A DNA stretch of 64,000 nt from Tetragonia tetragonoides (Eukaryota > Streptophyta > Magnoliopsida > Caryophyllales > Aizoaceae). The notes below the pieces were generated by a model. The model was not told where the DNA came from and did no database searches. It saw nothing but the letters and a program-made list of their open reading frames with translations. Location of the stretch: positions 15,334,001 through 15,398,000 of the forward strand of contig CM076140.1 of NCBI GenBank assembly GCA_038025085.1, read 5' to 3'. A program made the translations under genes and the position numbers. Shown one piece after another: positions 57,300 to 64,000 of the stretch; the stretch's first letter is position 1, and the number at the start of each line of letters is the position of its first letter.

Positions 57300-58001
57300 G
57301 ACAACCAAGCAACCCAGAGTTTAATCTAAAGAGTCCCTAACCAATAATTTGGTTATGGACTGGTCAAAAGAAGTAGACAAAGAGCTTAGTTGTAAACAGG
57401 AGTGACCATGATGCACCATGAAATCAGCCACCGCATTCGCTTCTTTGAAAATGTGTAGCACTTCCACCTGTCAAAAAGTGAAGATTTTTTTTAGTATCTA
57501 TAATAACATATTCTATTTCCCAGGGGATACGTCATTCCCCTCTTATAACTTTGATTATGACATATTATCTCCTTCTATTGTTATGTTCTTGTGCCCTTGG
57601 TATCAAGCCTTACGTACTCCTTCTCGTAAGTCTATTGCTTCTGCCATTAGTATAGAGCTAGTCCCAATAGATTTTGCTCCTAATGATATAAGCTCACCTT
57701 TTTTTTATTGCAGCTAACAAACCCCACTGCCGCTTGCTATTTTGCATCTTGGATCCATCAAATTTTAACTTAACATACTGTTGTCTTGGAGCTAATCACT
57801 TCACACCTATTCTTGGTTGTCTTAAGGCATGCTTTTTAGGGAAGATACCTTTAGTTACGAAATCAAGTTCTTCAACAGAAAGAGTCTGTCATTCATGAAA
57901 GCTTATCTTACTTGAGATCGCTATTTGAAAAGGTGATGTTCGGAGTTCATTAAAAAAAACTTTGTTTGTAGCAAACCAAAACATCCACCATGTTATAATT
58001 A
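57300..58001 (-). mobile_element. LINE remnant, 3' part (RNase H region)
   Basis: The minus-strand translation shows QQYVKLKFDGSKMQ, GAKSIGTSSILMAEAIDLRE and EVLHIFKEANAVADFMVHHGH, in the order of the RNase H-like domain of plant LINEs. Just upstream, WWMFWFATNKVFF matches the segment that precedes it. Stops interrupt the frame. The 5' part of the same element continues beyond the MULE insertion at 62953-63330. Confidence 0.75.
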
Positions 58002-58143
58002 GAAATTAATTAACGTAAATCTTTTTGACACAAAACTTCCAAAACTACCCTTGTTATTTGTAAAGGAGCATCCCCTTGCTCTCTACCTTTTCCCCTCTCT
58101 GGCTCTCTCCCATCATTCTCTCTACTCAATCAATATCTCAATA

Positions 58144-60545
58144 TGGATGATTCTTTAATTTCGATGAAGACAACATCTTTGCTCAAATTAATGATGATAT
58201 TGAGGTAATTTTTATGATTTAGATTAGGTAATTTTTCAAATTACTAATTGTTAAATTTTTTGTGGGTGGTAAGTTAGGGTTTATTGGAGGGTGGTTGGAG
58301 GTGGTGGGCTGGGTGGGGTTGCTGGGCGAAAGTTCGGGTTGTTTGGCGGCGGGTCGTGGTTGTTTGGGTGGTGGGCTGGGCTGTTGCTGGGTCGTGGTTA
58401 TTTGCTGGGCGGTTTGGAGAGACAAGGGAAGGGCGGTGGTCGTCGGCAGGGGGAGGGGTGGTGGTCGTCGGCACGGCTGGGGGAGGGGTGGTTGGGCGGT
58501 GGTTGGGGAGGGGGAAGGCGGTTGGACGGTGAGTCGTGACTTTCGGTTGGGCAGTTTTTTTTTGTTTTTTTTTTTTTGTTTTTTTTTTTTTTTTACAATT
58601 TTGTTAAAATTAATTTAGTAGGTGTTTTTTTGTATGATTTTCGTTTTAGTTTGATTTTATTATTTATTGTTTTATATTATTATTATGATTCTAATTTTTT
58701 ACGTTGTTCCTTGATTTTTTTTTTTTATTTTTTTTTAACTATTGTTTAATAACCTTAGCTATGTTTAAATTGTTAAATTGGAAAAAAATAATTTTAATTT
58801 ATTTTAATTTTGTTGTTTAATTTTTGTTTTTACTATTGCTTATATCCTTAGTTTTTTTTTTTTGTTAAATTGTAAAAAAATAATTTAATTCTTTTATTAG
58901 ATGAATAGGTCAATAAATTAGACAAAACTAAGTGATCAAATTAAATTGAGTACTTTCATGTTAATTTTCTTCCAAAATGTTATTTTGTGTAATTTATTTG
59001 ATTTTTAAAAAATTATTATTTTTATGAATATATTTCAAAATGAACTTATTTGGAATTTATGTATATACCTTGTTTCAGGATGAAACTTTAGAAGAATTTC
59101 CGGAGGAATTGACAAACCATGGCCATCACTTTATTACAGACTGAAGGTTCAAGGATCGTAAAGAGTTAGAGGTTGAAGCAAGAAGAATAGGTGGAGAAAA
59201 TAAAATATATATATATATATATTATGGGGTCAAAGACCGATAAGGTATCGCTTGGGTGTGAACGAGGAGGAAGATATAGACCTCCGAAAAATAAAAAACC
59301 GGTTGACATGGAATCTAGCAAGTATACTGGAACGAAGAAGTGTGGGTGTCCCTTCCAGTTAAAAAGGCATTCAACAACCTGATGGACTTTGGACATTGAT
59401 CATTCACAATGGAAACCACAATCATAAGTTGGGAAAATATGATGTTGGACACGCAGGAGTTGGCAAATTGACTGAAGATGAGAAAAAAATAACTGAAGCC
59501 TTGACTAAGAGTGTTGTGAAGCTACAAAAGATCTTAACTTTCCTCCATAATAATCGGGGCAACCAATCGGTTACCTCGAAACAGATCTACAACTACAGAA
59601 ATGTGTTGAAGAAGCAGGCAATGGAATGTAGGTCAGTGATGCAACAGTTAATGAAACTCCTAATTGATCATGGTAATCTTCAATGGCACAGAATAGAACC
59701 CGGGACCAATGTGCTAAGTGATGTATTATTTGCTAATCCTTTGACCTGCTGCGCAAATTTCCATATGTATTGGTTATGGATAGTACGTACAAAACAAATC
59801 GTTACAAGATGCCTCTCTTAGAAGTTATTGGGTTTACTCCTACTGTGCGTAACTTTTCAGTCGCATATGCATTTATGAAAAATGAGAAAGAGGGGAGTTA
59901 TTCTTGGGCGATTGAGAAAATGAAACATCTGCTTGGCTCGAATGTGACCCCTGGAGTAATAAGGACAGATAAGGAGTTGGCTTCAATGAATGCAATATCC
60001 AAAAAATTTCCAAATTCTAAGAATCTCTTGTGCAGACATCATATTTCGAAGGATGTGCAAGATCATTGTACTAAATTAATCAAAAATGCAGATATTGGCA
60101 CTCGATTTTCAAATTCTACATGGGCAAAGGTAGTAGAATCTGCAACTGAGGAAGAGTATGAAAAAAATGTGGAATCCATGAAAAAGGCTTACAGTTAGAT
60201 AAAAGGTTTATGGAACTATTTAGATAGAGTGTGGCTTGGACCATATAAGGAGAAATTTGTTGTTGCGTGGACTAACAATATATTGCATTTTGGAGCTGTA
60301 ACGATGAACAGGTGTGTGCTAAACTTTTTAAAAATTAGTTGTACACATATATATTATGTTATAATATGTTACATTTAAATAGTAAATATATTATGTTATA
60401 TAAAAATAATATATATTATATATATTTTAATATATTTGCTATTTTATGAATGACAGGGCCGAAAGTGCACATTCAGCATTGAAGCATTTTATAGAAACCT
60501 GTATAGGAGGTTTTGATACGTTGTAGCCAAAGATTAATTCATTAC
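58144..60545 (+). pseudogene. MULE transposase, FAR1-like head and DDE core, broken
   Basis: Exon 1 starts ATGGATGATTC at 58144 and needs one extra base to read FNFDEDNIFAQINDDIE before gtaatt. After a long intron, 'cag' at 59079 opens a FAR1-like segment (KDRKELEVEARRIGGE; CGCPFQLK near 59345). The transposase core follows: LTEDEKKITEAL, SKQIYNYRN, then, in another frame from 59770, VMDSTYKTNRYKMPLLEVIG and GVIRTDKELASMNAI, where two catalytic-type aspartates remain. A stop at 60196-60198 and another at 60525-60527, plus at least two frameshifts, break it. An intron at 60312-60456 is inferred from the splice borders. Not functional as it stands. Confidence 0.8.
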
Positions 60546-60550
60546 TGAAC

Positions 60551-61045
60551 TTGCAGATTCGAGAAATCAAGAAAGAATTAGAGAGGTCTCGATTAGTTGC
60601 TCTTCATGTTAACATTTTACCGGTATTTCGGAGGATGAACGGTCATGTTACCCATTATGCGATACGTTTGCTAGACAAAGAGTTTAAAAGATCTGATCAT
60701 GAATGTGAAGATAATTTAGCATGTGGTTGTATATTGAGACGAACGCACGGCCTCCCATGTGCACACGAGTTAAATTCACTCATGCGAAAAGAAAAATGTG
60801 TTCAACTGGAAGATGTTCATCAATTCTGGAAAACCCTAGACATAGAAGTTGATCAAGATATTGCAGGAGATTCTGAGGGGGAGGAAGATAAGTTGTTGCA
60901 GACATTGATTGACGAGGTGTGGCAGCAGCCTCGAGACTTGAGGAGATTGTGTACTGAGTCATTGGAGAAATTCTTCACCCTAACTTTAAAATCATTGATG
61001 AGCCACCGGTGCGAAAAACGAAAGATCGTCCAAGAAAATCCTTAG
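60551..61045 (+). pseudogene. MULE transposase C-terminal part with SWIM zinc finger
   Basis: The frame reads IREIKKELERSRLVALH, NGHVTHYAIRLLDKEFKR and the SWIM-type zinc motif ACGCILRRTHGLPCAHEL, followed by an acidic tail. It is the continuation of the transposase above, and a frameshift near 60965 separates it from the OTU part. The alternate frame there reads ILHPNFKIIDEPPVRKTKDR straight into the OTU section, showing that all were once one protein. Confidence 0.75.
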
Positions 61046-61944
61046 TATCAAGGGATCCATCAGCATATGAGTACATTGAAAAAATACACAGTATACCGGG
61101 ATCGTCACGCGGTCGTGTACGATCAACTCCAGCATCACCACGAGGCGGTCGTGGACGATCAACTCCAGCATCACCACGAGTTCGCAAGCGACCACTTTCC
61201 GTATCGCCAAGCCCTCAAAAGCCACCAATCTCTCCATCTTCTCATTCATCTCCACGAAGTCAAATGTCTCTTCCTCACTATTATGCCTATAAAGTCCCAC
61301 CAATTATTCTTCCATTTATTCGTGATTGGAAAGAGGTTGTCGGAGACGAAAACTGCGGATTTAGAGCCATTGGTTATTTGATTCATTCAAATGATACCAA
61401 TTGGAGTAGGGTAAGAGGAGAGTTGCTTGATGAGTTGCAAAAGCGATATCAGTTGTATTCGGATATAATTGGATCAGTACGTGCCGCACGACTTGTAAAA
61501 TCACTCGAACATTCGGAAGGACCTGCACCTCAAGCTTATTGGATGTCCTTACTGGATATAGGATGGGTGATTGTCACTGCTTATAATGTTGTATTTTCAA
61601 ATTTATCAGAAGGTGCGACATATTTTCAGTTGATAGCGTCCGAAAATGTGCAGGGGCCAACCAGAGTGATCACAGTTGCTTTTGTCAGGAATCACTTTTT
61701 TTCCATATTTATAATTCTTTTTAGTTAATGATATTATTGAATTGCATGGTATATACATACGATTTTGCTCTTTTTATAGGTGTTTATGGCTAAAGATTCT
61801 CCGATTCCGAAAATTAATAGCCAATGGTTTTATTATTTGGAACCCAGCGTAGTTGGTTGGCAACATCCATTTAACGCGAGATTACGAAGATGGATCGAGC
61901 TCATGCCACCTCCGTTATCTATTGATTATGAAGAGCTCGAGTAA
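61009..61944 (+). pseudogene. OTU-type cysteine protease domain of the MULE
   Basis: The frame 61009-61728 has an Arg/Ser/Pro-rich linker with a 36-bp tandem repeat (RSTPASPRGGRG), then IRDWKEVVGDENCGFRAI, where Asp-Glu-Asn-Cys is the OTU catalytic motif (Cys at 61354-61356), followed by TNWSRVRGELLDELQK and YWMSLLDIGWVIVTAYNVV. The probable catalytic His region is VRNHFF. A last exon (61780-61944) reads VFMAKDSPIPKINSQWFYYL and ends PPLSIDYEELE. OTU enzymes cleave ubiquitin-like conjugates. In this copy the domain itself looks open, but it can no longer be joined to an intact transposase. Activity is unknown. Confidence 0.75.
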
Positions 61945-62952
61945 TTCTAGGCTTACATACATTATTCTCTCCTAGTTTTGTTTATTAGTTTGTTTTTGCT
62001 TTTGATGTGTCCACTAGCGGTTCCTAGGATGGTGAGTTAGGATTTTTTTGTCTTGTTTTCTTTTGTTACGCATACTAATTATTTGCATACTTTTTGAGCA
62101 CTCTAATGATTATTTAAATTTATTTTACTATTTTAGTGTAATTATTCAAAAATAAATTTATATTATTATTTTATTTCATTTAGTGAACAGAAAAATCCTA
62201 CCTATGTTTGCGTAAAGAAATAAATTATGTAGTTCATGGTAATTTTGTTCTTTTAAAAATTGTGATGCACAATATCATCTTGCAACATGGTACATACATT
62301 TCAACATGGTAATTTTTGTTTATTATCCACCGACCTAATAAAATTGTTTGACAGTTGAATATACCAAATATACTTAAAAAAAATTACTTAACTATGTTAA
62401 TGAATATTAGAAATAAGAATATAAAAATAAAAATTTACAAAAACTTGAAAAAGGTAACAAAAAAAGGGAAATGACTTAAAAGAAATAAAGCCCACAAATG
62501 GAGAAAAAAAATAAGAAGTAAATTAAATTATTTTAAACAAAAAAAACTAAATAAGTAAACTAGTTAAATTAAAAAAAAAAAAAGAAGAAAAAAAAGAACA
62601 CTGACGCCCAGATCCAACAAACGCGACCCCCACCAGCGAACGCTCCCCCTCTCCCACCCCACGAATCACCGGCGAAAACCCAGGCCCCAGGCTACCCGTC
62701 CGACGAACCCACAGCTCTGCCGCAACCCACGCTACCCCTCCGGTGAACCCACGACCCTGTCTCCTCCCGCCTGTGGCCCGGCCTACCACCACTTTCGAGT
62801 TTAGTAGTTTCTACTGCTAAGATGGGAAAACAAAGGGAAGTGGGAAAGAGAGAAGGGAGAGAGAAGAGGGAGCAAACCAGAAAAATTAATTAGGGGCATT
62901 ATGGGGAAAAAAATTACATTAAACAATTTGTGATTTACATTAAGAAATAAAA

Positions 62953-63330
62953 GATTTAGTCTGGTAGGGCAGCTTTAAGCATATTTAGTCATTCAATAAA
63001 AGATTCAGAAGTACAATTGTAAACAGATAGATTGACATTACACAAGATTTCAACTTGTGTCATTGTTTAGATCATATAGGGGCATTCAAAAAAAAAAGAT
63101 GTAGTTTATCTTTACTGTGATGGTTGCAGAAAATACATTCCTATGGTACATAAACATGACTTTGTTCCAGCCATTTTTTGGTGGGTAGCCCATCTAGGCA
63201 CAATTTTCATAAAAAAAAAATTAACTTTTGGAGGAATATTCAGTTCCCAAATCCAACTAAATTCACATTTTGAGAAACTGGTTTCAGGTTTTTGTGATTA
63301 TACTTTGTCCTCTCAAAAAAGGTTATTATA
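62953..63330 (-). mobile_element. LINE remnant, 5' part (zinc-binding region)
   Basis: The minus strand reads FSWIWELNIPPKVNFF, and later the 'FFECPYMI' end of the zinc-binding module. That precedes the RNase H part found at 57300-58001. The two parts are on the same strand and in the correct order, with the MULE between them, so the MULE inserted into this LINE. Confidence 0.6.
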
Positions 63331-63334
63331 CTTA

Positions 63335-63608
63335 GAGCATCTCCAATGCTACAAACCTTGAAGGGGTTTTTATTGTTGACACATCATTAAAATTAAAACC
63401 TCATTTACACAAACCTCTATGTTGTAATGCTAAAAGTCTTTAAGAAGGTTTTTGTATGTGACACATCACAGCTTATAAACCAGGTTTGTCTAGACAAACC
63501 AATTTATACAAACCTGAGGTTTATAGGTTCATCACTATGGGAAAGAAGTTTTTATAAAAGGATTTTTCTTCACAAACCTCCCATATAAACCTTGCATTGG
63601 AGATGTTC
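63335..63608. mobile_element. Tourist-like MITE, 274 bp
   Basis: Inverted ends gagcatctccaatgc and gaacatctccaatgc (right, inverted) are flanked by TTA (63332-63334, 63609-63611). The interior repeats 'acaaacct' and 'aggttt' motifs. This end sequence is common in plant PIF/Harbinger MITEs. Confidence 0.85.
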
Positions 63609-63611
63609 TTA

Positions 63612-64000
63612 TACTCCAACAAGTCTTGTGTGAGACCAACTCACAAAAAATTAGGGTCACTTTTTAAGAATGCAGAGTCACTTATGGTGAGCAGTGACCC
63701 TTGTTTCATTAACTCCACCCGTCTCACCAAAAGTTACAAAAAAGTCATCTTATAGAAGTTTTTGTGATTACCCTTTGGGTGAAAAACAAAAAGGGCTGCG
63801 AATTCTTAAAATTCCAAATTTTAATCTAGGGTTCTATTTACAAATCACCCCTAATCTTGCACCAAAAAAAAGATAAAACAAATAAGCAAAGTATTTTCCA
63901 CCCAACTTTATATTTATTTGAGCAAGTTTTGTGTGAGACCAATTCGCAATAAAATAAGGTCACTATTTAAAAATGTAGGGGTCACTTATTATGAATCGTG
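63612..64000. repeat. Dispersed repeat at window end
   Basis: 'aagtcttgtgtgagaccaac' through 'gtgacccttgtttcattaac' and 'tctcaccaaaagtta' (63620-63740) is partly repeated at 63921-64000 ('aagttttgtgtgagaccaat', 'gtcacttattatgaatcgtg') and again near 38265-38350. The middle (63745-63920) shows nothing recognisable. The last copy runs off the window. Confidence 0.6.

Larger units (their letters stand above)
58002..62952 (+). mobile_element. Large Mutator-like element with OTU-protease gene
   Basis: A coding region of MULE type (58144-61944) lies between end sequences related to the 3619-4378 element: 'attaacgtaaatc' at 58008 and, inverted, 'cttaatgtaaatcacaaat' at 62925-62943. The coding order is a short first exon (MDDS...), a FAR1-like DNA-binding segment, MULE transposase, SWIM zinc finger and OTU protease. 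GC-rich stretches near both ends (58262-58540 and 62600-62790) resemble each other inverted and may extend the terminal repeats. No target duplication could be matched, so the borders are approximate. The element splits a LINE. Confidence 0.75.

Noticed and set aside
58262..58618. 118-codon Gly/Trp-rich frame and overlapping Pro/Thr-rich frames
   Set aside because: They translate a GC-rich low-complexity stretch in the first intron of the MULE; a similar stretch at 3911-4225 gives equally artificial frames.
62547..62792. Gly/Val-rich minus-strand frame
   Set aside because: GC-rich subterminal sequence of the MULE, mirrored at its other end; not coding.

Overview
This window looks like nuclear DNA of a flowering plant. 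The genes are split by long AT-rich introns with GT..AG borders. There is a plant-type histone H3.1, a PORR organelle-RNA-splicing protein and an F-box/DUF295 protein. The spacers are full of MITEs, hAT and Mutator-like elements, LINE remnants and tRNA-derived SINEs. A captured fragment resembling an amaranthin-type lectin module hints at Caryophyllales (for example Amaranthaceae), but that is weak inference. There are no bacterial or viral features.

Layout. 0-10.4 kb is a transposon graveyard with one probable exon of an unidentified minus-strand gene (959-1033). It holds a small Mutator-like element (3619-4378), a Pack-MULE carrying a DELLA/GRAS fragment (4621-6776) with a second element nested in it (5934-6725), a TTA-flanked MITE (7009-7321) and two hAT-like elements (7538-8114, 8687-10127). 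10.8-18.1 kb is QCR6, the hinge subunit of mitochondrial complex III, on the plus strand, with its start codon split by an intron. 18.1-21.8 kb holds a hAT element with a perfect 8-bp target duplication (19199-20694), a duplicated segment and an orphan terminal exon. 22.0-22.4 kb is an intronless histone H3.1 gene on the minus strand. Divergent from it is a two-exon small-protein gene (23337-25569); a decayed duplicate lies at 29.1 kb. Between them sit a local duplication and a second Pack-MULE (27638-28904) carrying a seven-transmembrane-receptor gene fragment.

33.0-35.5 kb is a LINE remnant. 35.9-38.2 kb is a PORR-domain gene (minus). 39.3-50.8 kb is a seven-exon MINDY-type deubiquitinase gene (minus, 609 codons) whose introns hold a LINE, SINEs, a MITE and a ~216-bp tandem repeat. 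Just upstream is a hAT element (51252-52038) carrying a captured gene fragment. 53.6-57.2 kb is an F-box/DUF295 gene (minus) with a 5'UTR intron that contains a complete SINE and three adjacent MITEs. 57.3-63.3 kb is a LINE split by a ~5-kb Mutator-like element that encodes FAR1-like, MULE transposase, SWIM and OTU-protease segments, all broken by stops and frameshifts. The end holds another TTA-flanked MITE and a dispersed repeat.

The host genes are unrelated housekeeping or regulatory genes (mitochondrial respiration, chromatin, organelle RNA splicing, ubiquitin removal, ubiquitin-ligase adaptor) and form no cluster. The most interesting material is the transposon content: two Pack-MULEs and one hAT element with identifiable host gene fragments and their exact target-site duplications, and an OTU-bearing MULE. 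All exon borders were read by eye from splice signals and codon phase and need transcript support.
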